NCBI GenBank assembly: GCA_001970855.1
Contig: LSSN01001245.1
Span: 1-64,000 of the forward strand
Reading direction: 5' to 3'
DNA: 64,000 nucleotides
Source of the DNA: Smittium culicis
Taxonomy: Eukaryota > Kickxellomycota > Harpellomycetes > Harpellales > Legeriomycetaceae
Shown in pieces: positions 1-11,101 of this stretch; within the stretch, counting starts at the first letter, position 1, and every line of letters begins with the position of its first letter. The notes under the pieces were generated by a model that saw only the letters and a program-made list of their open reading frames with translations, was not told where the DNA came from and ran no database searches. The translations under genes were made by a program, and so were the position numbers.

Positions 1-181
1 GTTGGCCTTTTTTGAACTACCAAAATTATCCAACCAAACGACAACGTGATAAATAAATATAAGATAGTAATAAACTATTGGTTGATACACTATAAACATC
101 CAATAATAAATAAATATAATTTGTATTATCCAATTAAAATTTTTAAATAAGTTTAAGAGTGCTTGCCCCGGAAAGGGTTAA
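1..181. mobile_element. Truncated copy of a TTAA-flanked MITE (piggyBac-like)
   Basis: The right terminus reads GGAAAGGGTTAA at 170-181, the same end found at 27539-27550, and the interior shares matching patches with that copy (an AAACTATTGG-like block followed by an AATAAATAAA block). The left terminus lies outside the window. The TTAA flank followed by CCC in inverted orientation is the hallmark of piggyBac-superfamily ends. No coding capacity. Assignment rests on alignment by eye to the three other copies in this window. Confidence 0.6.
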
Positions 182-338
182 GATATTGAAAATCTTGATA
201 GTATGAAATTCCAATCACAAGTTTTAAACTTAAAACTTGTATTTTTTCTGGAAAACACGTACTGGCAGCAGTACAGTGATGATATAGCCACATTATAGAT
301 TATTGCCCAATTTTCTACATTCAAATATAATTTTCCTA

Positions 339-2422
339 ATGAATAGAATTAAAAATAAAATAGCTAGGGTTCAATCTAATTCAAATAACGCTTTAGATAC
401 TGAAGGGAATGAATCAAATGAAGCTTTATTAAAGATATTTAAAAAACATAAAATAGGTAAATTTATTCACTAATTATAGACATTACGCTTGGTATATATT
501 TACATATTATTAATTCTAGATAGCTCGAATGAATTCGCTTTCGGGAAAATCCATTCGCCTCATTTAGTTTCTGATATTGTTGAAGAAAATGCTATTATTA
601 AAAAGCTTTTGTCAAATACAGAAAAAATAATTTCCATTCCTCTTAAAACTCAAAGGTAGATTATATCCATCTATTTTTGTTTTACTTTATTTTATTTATC
701 AATTTTTGCAAAGGTAAGGATTTTACTTATAATAGTTTTTTTTTTATATATAGAAATTTTATTGTTTCAAACATTTTGGTAGACATAAAATTATTATCAA
801 GTGAATCAAAAGTAGATTACATCATACCTTCAACATCTGTATTTTCCCATTCAAATAAAATTTCTGGAAACATTAGTAGCAAATTTGGCTACTCTTATTC
901 GCATAGTGGTGCTCAAATAAGCTTAATAGAATATTTCAAGAACACAGTATTTTTATACCAGAGTTGTTTGAAAAAAATCAAAAGTTTTAATTATGAAAAT
1001 ATAAATAGCGCTATCTTACAGTTCTCTTACAATCCGATGAAAAATTATATTTGCTGTGACCTTGAAGATAATTTTAAATTACAGAATATCGATTTTAAAA
1101 TTCAAAGCGCTAAACTAGGTGGTTTAAAATTCCGACCAGAAGAAACTTTATTCTTGGTTGAGAGAGGTGCTATGTCTGTAAATAAACCTTTTGTCGCTTC
1201 ATCTTCCAGGGACTCTGAAATTCTCGACACAAATAACTCTCTTCAGTTCGAGTGCTTAGACAATTTATGGATTTTATTTTTATCTATGAAGTCTATTAAT
1301 CTTAACCAATATCAAGTAAGCCATAATTTTTGTTTAATTCAAAAAGAGCTATAGAATCTAATTTTTAAACCCTCTATATATATATTGAAAAATAACGGTT
1401 TAAATCAAGATTATTATCTAATAGTACAAACTAACTTTTTTTACAATATTTCTACATATTAAACTTTCGAAACCGCATGTAAAATACAAAGTCCTACTCA
1501 TACTTTCAACGACTTGGATTTAATACTGTGTACAGGAAATCATATGATAGCACAGAAAAATATTCATCAAAAAAAGATATGAGAAATCTTAGAAATAGCT
1601 CAGTTCAATATTCAAAGTATTTCTACAAAAGTTTTAGAGTATTTTTTAAAAATCTTTTTTTTTTTATTCCAGGGAGTTTTCTAAGGGATTGTTTTGTTAA
1701 ATATTTTTTTACTTGATAGACTAAAATATGCTTACAACAAAATCATATCGCGATTGTATTGCTTCATTAAATATTTCCGCCTTGGGCTATTTTTCGATTC
1801 AATAAAACTCCTAAACTTCAAATCTGAAAACTCGTTTAGTTCTATTGGTAAGAAAATTTTATACTATTTTAGGTCTTGTAATCTGTTTTTACTTTTCTAT
1901 TTTATGCTTAATCTTACAATTTCTGGTTTTTACTTTTAAATGATATATTAATATTATTTAAAAATAGATGTCTTTTATTCGAAATTAAAATCCAAAGGAC
2001 CTATAACAGGAAATATAATTTCAAATGTCTCTGAAATTTCAGAAAGCGGTTTTCCTATCTACCACAACCTCCCAGCCTATGATATATACAAACCTTCCAC
2101 TGCCAACTTTTCAAAAAAATTTTCGTCAACGCACGAGCCTGATTGGGTATTAGCTTGTATTAAACCGGTTGAATTATTTGGAAATACCAACACATCTTCG
2201 AAGAATTTTTTTTCATTCCTAAAAATTCTAACAATTAATCTTGGAAAAGTAAAAAAATTTTAAACTTTTATATTTGGAAAATATGGAAAACGCTAAAAAA
2301 AATTTATTGTACTATTTTAGACCACTAAAAAAGAAAAAACATTAATTGCAGGATTTGGAGAACCAGGAATTGTATCAAATATAAGTTTAAGTTTACTGTT
2401 AAGCGACGTAAATACATGGTAA
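339..2422 (+). CDS. SEN54: tRNA-splicing endonuclease subunit Sen54-like protein, 7 exons
   Basis: Predicted non-catalytic subunit of the heterotetrameric tRNA-intron endonuclease, partner of Sen2. Exons by hand: 339-456, 520-655, 754-1315, 1492-1616, 1720-1847, 1968-2248, 2321-2422; all junction phases agree and give about 483 aa ending at TAA. The N-terminal domain contains the family signature around residues 225-250, FRPEETLFLVERGAMSV, and exon 4 continues with SYFQRLGF, the typical Sen54 'Y-lKRLGy' strand. The C-terminal domain has YDIYKPSTANFSKK followed by an 'EPDW' segment and a final hydrophobic strand (TLIAGFGEPGIVS), matching the degenerate endonuclease fold of Sen54. Start chosen at 339 because it opens the only exon 1 that joins in phase to exon 2. 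The ATG at 677 lies in intron 2 and is not the start. The spacer between the N and C domains is divergent, so exons 4-5 are the least certain. Convergent with the kinase gene downstream. Confidence 0.75.
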
Positions 2423-2690
2423 CTTAAATTTAAACCTGAATTATTTTTTTAGATTCCTTTAATGTTTCCGGGTTTTGTGTTATATTTCCGCTATATAAAG
2501 CCCTAGTTTCACTGATAATAAGATTAAATTCATGAAATTAGATTCTATCAGTATCTAAAATATCAGATAAACACTTTCTGTTATTAGAATTAATTGCTAT
2601 AAAACCTTACCGTATTTCTTGGCAATCGAAAAAGTATTTGTGTCTGCTTTTTGTGTAAGCACTTCGTGTCGATCAAATTCTATTTTGTAG

Positions 2691-5600
2691 TTAATATTTA
2701 ATAAATAATAAATAATAATTATATAAATATGAACGGGCTGAAATGATTAAAAAAATAAATAAACCATTATAATTATTACTTTTGTTATAACTAAAAACAA
2801 TCAAGTCGCCGCTTTTCAATATAATTTTTTTTCCTGGAACTGATTTAATATTATTCACCCATATCCCATTTCGACTACTCATTTTGAAAAAATATACATC
2901 AAAAAAAATAATAGATGTTAGTGAAATAAAATCTTATCAGAAAGGAATATTTATATCGTTATAAAGCTAACCTAGAGTCAACAGCATAAGCAAAATCATT
3001 CTTTTTTCCTTTTACTATCATACAATCTACAAATAGAAAACATTTTGTTTTTTAAAAATGAAGTGTCTATTTTAACTAATTAAAAAATCGATAATACAAC
3101 TTACGATTTCCACTGATGATTTCATTCGTTAATATTATATCGCTTTCTATTAACAGTTGTAATGAAATATGAGCGTCTATTTTTTAAGGTAAAATCGCGT
3201 CTTGTCTATAAAATAAATCAACTTACCTTTTTTTCTTCCCACGTTGTAAACACTTTCAATTAGACTCCATTTAGTCGTAAATTCTCCTTCGATAATTAAA
3301 ATAACGTTTGCCCAAAATTTTGTCAATTTGTCAAGGAGTTCAATTTTAACCTTTTTTTCTGGTAGTGTTTCAGGGTAATTATTATTAGATATTGTCGGGT
3401 TTATAATTAATGGCCTATTCATTAGCCAATTTATATTATCCTCTTTAGAATTGAGTTGTTCATCAATAGCTCTTTTGGAACTGATATCTCCCTTTTTTAT
3501 GTGAGAATCGCCTTTTTTTGAAGAACCCAGATTCCTTGAATTGATTTCTAAGTTTTCTTGGATCAAATTATTTGAATTTACAGTCCATATATTTTTGATG
3601 GTTTTTTTTGTTTTGAAGATCAAATCAATCGTTTCTGAGTATAATAAAAAAATTAGAGGAATGATATTACAACTTAGATACACGTTATACCATTTAAAAT
3701 CGGTTTTAGCCTACATATATATACTAAAAAGTCATAGAAATCGGCTATTTACCCTTAAATCCTTTGGATGGCTTCACTAGAGTAATAATGTCATCATTTT
3801 GAAGTATAGAAGAGCTGTTTTTATCGATCTTAACATCGTTTAACCAGAGAGGAAAGTCACTACATCATTTATAAAAAAAGTTTTAGTTGAAACCTTTTAA
3901 CAATTAGTTAGTGAAAAGTCAAATTATTAATAATTGCGAAAAGTATCAACCATAGCCTAGTAAAGGTAAATTGGATTCCATCAGAATTATTCAAGTTTTG
4001 GCTGTTTTTTTCATTTTGTACTAGAGTCTTGGAAATGCTAAAACTGCATCCGGAAATTCGTGGGTGGTTAAGTATGATATCCATTTCTAATATAAAAATC
4101 CCAATTAAAATTAAATTATACAAGCTACTGTTAATTTTATATGTTTTGGTAGTAGGAAAAAAGTATTACTGCGACTTCGTCCAAAAAAAACAACATCTCC
4201 ATAAAGGTCAACTGAAAATTTCCATTTTGTCTTGTTAGAGCTAATCAGCTCACCCCATAATTCCTTTTTGAATAAAGGCTCAGGTAAAATTCCAGAAGCT
4301 ACTTGTGATAAATCTTGCCTAGTCCACTGTTCAGTTAAAACTTTATCTATATCAAATCTATTTTCAGGTCTAACCTGAAGCATTCCAATAATTAAGGCTT
4401 TCACTATTGATAAAAAAAAACTTGGTTAAAAAATAAAATTTTAAGATTCATTAAATTAATATTAAGTGTATAGTCGTTGGTACATGGCGGCGATAGAGAA
4501 TTGAATACAGGGTTGGTAATAGCAAGTTGGCTAGATTTAAATTTTTCATTTTCTTTTTTATCTCCCAAGTTCATTCTTGGAAAAGGAAATTCTCCAGTGT
4601 TCAGTGCATATAACACAACCCCTAATGCCCAAATGTCAACAGACTTATCGTAAACAGCATCTCTAGGGTTACAAAATATTTCTAAAAAATCAACATTTTA
4701 TCGAAAAAAAGTTAATATTTACTATATTGATGAAGAAAAAGTGGATAGCTTTATTAAAACTAAATCCCAAAAAGGAAATAGGAGTAAATATTAAGTTTGA
4801 AATTAGGTAAAATATTTAGAGATAGGCCAAATAATACCAGGTGCTAAGTAACTAGGAGTTCCGCACATCGTATTCATCATTTCATTGTCTTTAACGCTTC
4901 TCGCAAGTCCTATTAGTTTTTAATTATTTATTTTTTAGTTCATTTAATTAAGTGAATTGTTGTAAAATAATTAATATTTAATAATTTACCAAAATCTGCT
5001 AATTTAACCTCAACAAGTTTATAGTTGTTATCCAATTCTACCAATATATTCTGGAAAAAGTTTTACGTTTATAGCTTATCAAGAAAATATTTAGATATTC
5101 GATAAAAATAATCAAATACTAAACTCAAAATACCTCTAATTTGATGTCTCTATGAGTAACACCGTTTGCATGAAGGTACTATATGTTATAACAAGGTAAT
5201 TTTAAATTTTTTTAATAGCTAGTTCATAACTGTATAATTCAAACTTACTCGTATTGCGCTTGATAGTTTTTTAAAACATTCTAAAGAGTCAGTTTCTTTC
5301 AATGGGCCTTTATTTAATACATAGCTAAGCAAGTCACCCCCGTGCATAAACTCCATAAATATATAAATCCTGTTTTCATCGATAAATACGTTGTTACATT
5401 CTATAATATTGGGCTAAATAAATATAATTACGAGTGATTAATCGAAAATTTTTCTAGGAAAAAATAATATTTACATGGTAAAGCCTTTTCATTATGGACA
5501 CTTCACGATCAAAGATGTGTGAAATCCCAGTTTTTAATAAATGCCGTCTTTTATTTATAACTTTACACGCATACTCAATACCGCTCTCCATTTCAAACGC

Positions 5601-6608
5601 TAACCACACGCTCGCAAAATTTCCACTTTATTTGTTTAAAATTATCATAAATAATTATTAAAGTTTATAAATACTAAAAAATCATCATAATTTATAATGA
5701 AATTTGTGAAAAACTTACGATCCAACTTTTTGTACAAATTTGTATGAATTCAGAAGATCTCTATTAAACTAAGAACTATTCATTAAAGCTTGGTTGAAAA
5801 AATGAATTATGTCAAATTTTTTTGTAGACAAATCTACCTGTGCTGTTTCAGATTCTACAATTAAGTCTCTTTGTGAGCTTATACACACCAAAAATTCCAG
5901 TTCATCTGTAGAAAAAAATTAAAGAAAGAGTTTAAAAAAATCAAAGCAAATTTTTTGACAAAAAGATTACCTATTTTGATAACATCATTATGGAATATTG
6001 ATCTGGAGCAATTAGAATCGACTTGATACTTATTTACATAAATTTTACGATTACTATTTTAAAAAAATAAATATAGACATTAACAAAAATCAATAATACA
6101 GCCTTTATAGTCAAATTATGCATTAATAGATTAAATATAAAAAATATAAAGCTTTAGAATACCTTAAATTATCTAAAACAAAATTGTTATTATATTGGAG
6201 ACTAGAAGTACAAGTGTATGTTTTCTATGAATATGCAAAATTAATAAATTCAATAAAGGTTTGATAATAAATATTTTTTATTAATACCTTAAATATTCTG
6301 GCAATTTGGATCTCTTTTGAAGATGTATCCGATTTTGCTAATGAATTTCCATTTCTATGAAATGTACAACCTCCAGAATTTAAATTTAACTCATTCAGCT
6401 CCATGCAAAGTTGTTTTTCATCTTGTTGTTTATTGATTAAGATGACTGCGAATTTTTTAAAATTATAGAAATTTGACGGTAGCTTAAAGTCTCTAGATAG
6501 ATTGTTGGTACTGTTTTGCTGTGTGACATCTGATGGTAAAGAGCTCTTAGAATAGTCATCTAAATATTGTTTATCAGATTCTTCTTGTGTTGGTTGAGTT
6601 TCATTCAT
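2691..6608 (-). CDS. Rad53/Cds1/Chk2-like checkpoint kinase with three FHA-like modules, 18 exons
   Basis: Predicted nuclear DNA-damage/replication checkpoint Ser/Thr kinase. Exons on the minus strand, start to stop: 6608-6288, 6224-6163, 6053-5971, 5905-5838, 5768-5719, 5625-5476, then exons near 5405-5235, 5198-5154, 5052-4990, 4913-4838, 4681-4484, 4403-4170, 4086-3951, 3859-3753, 3634-3227, 3176-3105, 3026-2972 and 2877-2691; phases close at about 824 aa. The N terminus carries TQ motifs (TQPTQ, VTQQ). FHA1-like residues about 53-175. Kinase about 188-470: GSGNFASV loop, ACKV lysine, HRDIK (309-313), DFG (334-336), GTPSYLAPE, DIWALGVVL, VRPENR. FHA2-like about 475-583 (FFGRSR, then RISGCSFSI). 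FHA3-like about 687-805 (VGRKK, IISGNHC, SSRNGIWVNN, SGDLIVF). The exon 14-15 join uses a strong acceptor (CTAAT branch-like site, T-tract, ATACTCAG at 3635) and skips in-frame stops; if it were not used, the protein would end after FHA2. Yeast Rad53 has FHA-kinase-FHA; the third module is the oddity. Confidence 0.8.
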
Positions 6609-6805
6609 AATTTTATTAATTGATTAAATAGAAATAAAAAATATGTGATAAAAGATCAACATAAGAATACTCGCTTTAGTTACAAGTTTAAAGTAGCGCT
6701 GATGATACTTTCGACTTTTTGGGCTTTTTAGGCCAGTAGAGTTTGGCCCAATTTAAAAAAGCGTAATTGGCTCAAATTTTTCTACGCTTTTTGAAACTGC
6801 TATTA

Positions 6806-7098
6806 CAGTAAACTCTCTGAGATTGCGGCTTTTTGTAAACATAGTTTATGAATTTCCTTTATTTTCCATCTTATATCTATCATTTCTCCAATTATTGTAA
6901 ATTGATTGGTTTTTCAAGATATATTGGATAATTTAGTCAAAAATTATTGGTAAAACAAGATGTTTTAGCGAAATTTTTGTTCAATAATATAGGAGCTTTC
7001 TAAGGTGGGCTTTCCCACTTTTTTTTCTAAAATTCTGTAATACAAGCCAAAATTAGCTTTATAAGATGATAACTAAATTTTATTTAGCCGATCATTTT
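6806..7098. repeat. Left inverted arm of the pogo-like element
   Basis: About 290 bp that matches 10529-10814 in reverse complement. It includes a palindrome-like GTGGGCTTTCCCAC core and ends near the GGCTAAATAAAATTTAG block at about 7075-7098. Confidence 0.85.
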
Positions 7099-7486
7099 TT
7101 ATCGTGTTTTTCACCTTTTAATATCAAAACATTTGTATATGGCGCTAAATTTAAAAATATTTATGATATTGTTTTTAAAGAATCTAACATATTTAAAAAA
7201 TATTTGATTATTCAATTCATTTTGAACGCTAACGACTTGATTATGCAATACGAACCATGTATACTAATGAAACAGTAATTTTTCATTTTTTAATACTGCT
7301 TAAAATATATCAAAATGAACATTAGTTCATATACAAATCATATAATAACCGTCATTTCCATAAAACTATTTAGATAATTTAGTATTAGTACATTAATAGT
7401 TTAGATTCATTAATTGAAATTATCCATTTAGTTTAATATATTTATTAATGGCTTTCAAATAATAATTATATAATCTCTAAATAATT

Positions 7487-8644
7487 TGGATAGTGTTCAA
7501 AAAAATAAAAAGAGAAAATCCTTAACTTTTAATCAAAAGCTCGAAATAATATCAAGGATATAAAATAATTATAACTATATCGCTTCAGAGTTTAAAATCG
7601 TAAAATATAATATTTCAAAAATAAGAAGAAAAAAGCTAATAGATTTCATACAAATTGTATCAAAGACCCAAGAAAATAGTTCCTACTCTAAAATAAAACT
7701 TCTTAAATGATTTTATTTCAAAATTTATAAATATCTGCAGAGACAGGAATTTTCCTCTAAATGATCCATCAATAAGATATATAGCTATAAACTAAGAAAA
7801 AAATAAAGTATTTGTCGATCTCAAAGCTAATGTTTAAAAATTTTATAAAATTAAACCTAGAAATAGTTATAGATTAAGAATTATAAATGGCAAGAAAGGG
7901 ACTGTAAATTTCGCTGGCGCTAAAGAATAAAAAGAAAATTTTCTAAATTTTCTAAAATATATATTATATATATGATATTAAGGATATATTCAATAAAGAC
8001 AAAAAATGCTTCTTTTTTTTTGGGAACACATCGAAAAAAAAATTCATTAAATCTAGTGAAAGTCCAAAGAGAATAAAATCTTCTAAATAAAGAACGAATT
8101 TGCTATTAATTGTAAGTGTATTGGGCTAAAAGTTCAAAAATCTGATAATTTGGAAATCTAAAAGCCCAATATATTTATACATTAAGATTTTTCTACGCAT
8201 AAGCTAGATTATACTTATGAATATAATTCTTGGATCACAAGAGAGATTTTTTTCTATTATTATTCAGAAATATATGAAGAGATAATTGGAAATTGTAGAA
8301 AACTTTTTATTATTACTGATAATGTCAGCGGTCATAAAATTAACGAATTTTAAACGACGAATTTCTATTCAACATAATTCAAAATCAATAATCCAAACAC
8401 TTGGTAAAGGGTAATAAATTCATTTAAAACTATGTACAAAACTTCATTAATTAACCATACGTTTTGTGCAGAAAGTGACTCGAAAAATTCAAGATATAAA
8501 AGCTTAATCCTTTGTAAATCATTTCAAATTATTCCTGATTCATGGGGCAATATATCGGTTAACACAATAATTAATTTTTTTAAAGCTTTAACTGGAAAAA
8601 ATACAAACATATATATACCTTCTTATTACGAAAAATGTAACTAA
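7487..8644 (+). pseudogene. pogo-type DDE transposase remnant
   Basis: Reading across frames and stops recovers the family order. An N-terminal psq/CENP-B-type helix-turn-helix reads KRKSLTFNQKLEIISRI, then YIASEF and NISKIRRKK near 7500-7640. A DDE catalytic block follows: DIFNKDKK near 7990, then NSWITREIF and FIITDNVSGHKIN near 8225-8350 (compare the family pattern 'kaWmt-eiF ... DNa-gH'). The last piece (8432-8644) is still open and matches the conserved tail, with the sequence SWGNISVNTIINFFKALTG. Many in-frame stops and shifts make it inactive. It is centred between the two inverted arms, which fits a single transposon. Confidence 0.75.
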
Positions 8645-10302
8645 AAAAACAGAAATTTTATAGATGTCTAATCAAGCGGTTACAAAAACTATGATATTTT
8701 GAATTATATTACCGAATCATATTTATTTTATGAAAAAGGCATTAAAAGTGCAGAAATTATTAAAGAAAATTAAATCGAGGATTTAGAAAATTAGATTCGT
8801 ATATTTTAAGAAAAAACGGCGAGATCAGTTGTTACGAGTTCAAAAGAATACTTAAATATAAAAGATGGTGCTTATTATTTTTATTATTAACTATTTAAAA
8901 CCTTGCATAATGAAACAATAAAATTGCTAGATTGATCAGTAGATAACTTGGTAAAACTCAACAAGTACAAGGAAAAAAAATTTCAGTCTTTTGAATAAAT
9001 TGAAGAGAGTGAATGAAGAATCTTCTATATACCTAAATATAATTGTATAAGAATTCGAAGTTAAATTGAAAAGCTGAAGCAGCAAAATATTATATTATTT
9101 GAAAAATTCTATTAAATTTTTTTCTTTGTTTATTTATTATAATGTTTATTAATCTTGTTTAATTAATTGAAAATAAGATCAATAATTAATAAAATTAATT
9201 TTAAATTTAAAGATAATAATTAATAGCGGTTTATTGAATTTATTACATAATTCTGACTATATATAAATATATTAAAGATAGTAAAAAAGAATTATAAAAA
9301 GAAAAGAAAAAACATAAAAATATACAATGTGAAGTACTATAATATTTATTTTAGATCACCACATTATTAAAAGTAAATTAATTCTTTTTTAGTTTTTTTT
9401 TACATTTATTTATAATAATATTACTGATAAGCAAGTAATGACTTACTAAAGATTAAATTCTGAATGTTTCAATCGTAGTTTAAAGCATGGTTCGTATAAT
9501 ATTCAGTCAATAAATTTCGTTTTAATATGATTATAGGCAGTCTTTTCGAATTTTGTTCAGCTTTTTTTTAATCTATTTTATTGGTATTTATTTTAGTAAG
9601 AATTTATATAAAAAAATAAAAAGGGTGATTGAAAATTTTTTTAGTTTGATTGAATAAGTAAAAAATATCAGTAGTATTTCCCCTTCTAAAACTGATAGAA
9701 AAAAATATAAATTTTGATTTAGAAAACTTTTTGACTTTTTTTAATTATAGCTTTTATTTTTATGCGTATTACTTGTACGCGAACTATTGACCATGAAAAT
9801 ATATAAAAAAAAAGAATTTTTAAAAGTGAAATTTTATAGGCTGAAATGACTATTGTTACGCGAAAAAAAATTAATAAAAATTATTATTTCCAACTCTGAG
9901 AGTTTAATGTATAATCAACAACTTTTTTATATTAAAAAAACAGTCATTTTATGCAAGAATAATTGGCTCTATGTGCTTACTAAATTCTTCATTAAATATA
10001 CTATTAGTCGAGGTATCGAATTTTAACTCAAAGAATTGTGTCGAATTAAATAGAATAGCTTAGCAATCTCATGAGCATTTTAAAGCCAACTATCCAAGTA
10101 GGAAAAAATGAATTTGGCTATTTTTGACCAAATTCTTTCTAATTTGGAAATTTACTAGCTCAGAGCCCTTGCTATACTTTATTTCGTATATTTCAAAACC
10201 TTAATGTCAATAAATTTCATCCTTAAAAAATTCATATTTTAAAGCATTTCTTCAGAATGATTATTATCTTGATTTCAATAGCTCGATACAAAAAATTCTC
10301 AC
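8645..10302. other. AT-rich interior of the pogo-like element
   Basis: No gene-like reading frame. It is composed of A/T tracts and decayed sequence between the transposase remnant and the MITE copy. Confidence 0.5.
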
Positions 10303-10497
10303 TTAACCCTTTCCCGTTCAACTCTCATGAAAAAAAATTTTATTTTATGATTCGTTTAAGGTTTATCTTTACATATATTATTTGCTGTTATTAATAAAAA
10401 AAAATACTTGTAAAGGTTTCAGATATAAGTTATTAACTGAACATAGTTGGAAATATCTGGTATATCAAAAAATGTATACCGCCCATGAAATGGTTAA
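10303..10497. mobile_element. TTAA-flanked MITE copy (piggyBac-like)
   Basis: 195 bp beginning TTAACCCTTTCCCG and ending GGTTAA. It aligns over its whole length with the reverse complement of the copy at 27354-27550, sharing the blocks ATGATTCGTT, TTATTTGCT, GAAC-AGTTGG and TCAAAAA-TGTATACCGC. It lies about 30 bp inside the right arm of the pogo-like element. Confidence 0.75.
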
Positions 10498-10528
10498 TCA
10501 ATAAAAAATCAAAAGCATGATAAAAGCG

Positions 10529-10814
10529 ATAGGCTAAATAAAATTTAGCTATCATCTTATAAAGCTAATTTTGGCTTGTATTACAGAATTTTAGAAAAAA
10601 AAGTGGGAAAGCCCACCTTAGAAAGCTCTAATATTATTTAACAAAAATTTCGCTAAAAAAAACTCATTTTACCAATAATTTTTGACTAAATTATCCAATA
10701 TATCTTGAAAAACCAATCAATTTACAATAATTGGAGATATGATAGCTATAAGATGGAAAATAAAGGAAATTCATAAGCTAAGTTTACAAAAAGTTGATAC
10801 CTATGAGAGTTGTA
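10529..10814. repeat. Right inverted arm of the pogo-like element
   Basis: Reverse complement of 6806-7098 with a few substitutions and small indels. The match is strong to the GTTTACAAAAAG block near 10782-10793 and weak in the final 20 bp, where the expected CAGT terminus is not clear. Confidence 0.85.
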
Positions 10815-10889
10815 ATCTCTAGGCGTTGAAAACTCGGACAGTATGCTATACTTTTTTTTTTCTTACCAAGTATATATAACTGTGATAAA

Positions 10890-11101
10890 TTAACCCCTTA
10901 TCTTCCAAAATTCGTTAAAAAAACCAGGTTAATGATTCTTTAATTATTTATGATTTATGCTTAAATATGTTATTAGTAGCTATACTAAAAAATACCAATA
11001 ATTATACGTGACTAGGAATTTTACTGTATTTTTTAAATAATCTTACTATATTTGACAGATCAAAAATAGTCAACCGCCAGTGAAAATTTTAAAATAGTTA
11101 A
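10890..11101. mobile_element. Diverged TTAA-flanked MITE copy
   Basis: Starts TTAACCCCTTATCTTCC and ends AGTTAA, with the inner motif ATCAAAAATAGTCAACCGCCAG corresponding to the GTCTACCGCGCAGG end of the 27354-27550 copy. It has the same orientation as the 10303 copy and is about 212 bp, the most diverged of the four. Confidence 0.6.

Larger units (their letters stand above)
6806..10814. mobile_element. Decayed pogo/Tigger-like DNA transposon with long inverted arms
   Basis: The left end reads TA then CAGTAAACTCTCTGAG from 6806, a typical pogo/Tc1-mariner terminus with a TA target. A stretch from 6806 to about 7098 reappears inverted at about 10529-10814 with only scattered mismatches (for example the block GGTGGGCTTTCCCAC at 7002-7016 and GTGGGAAAGCCCACC at 10603-10617). 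The outermost 30 bp of the right end is more diverged. Between the arms lies a stop-ridden transposase of the CENP-B/pogo family. A MITE copy (10303-10497) has inserted beside the right arm, so the original element was about 3.8 kb. Long arms of this size are unusual for pogo elements, whose inverted repeats are usually short. Confidence 0.8.

Noticed and set aside
677..753. ATG at 677 as start of the Sen54 reading frame
   Set aside because: It lies within the predicted intron 2; the acceptor at 751-753 joins exon 2 to exon 3 in phase and the translation of 677-753 is low-complexity Phe/Tyr-rich sequence.
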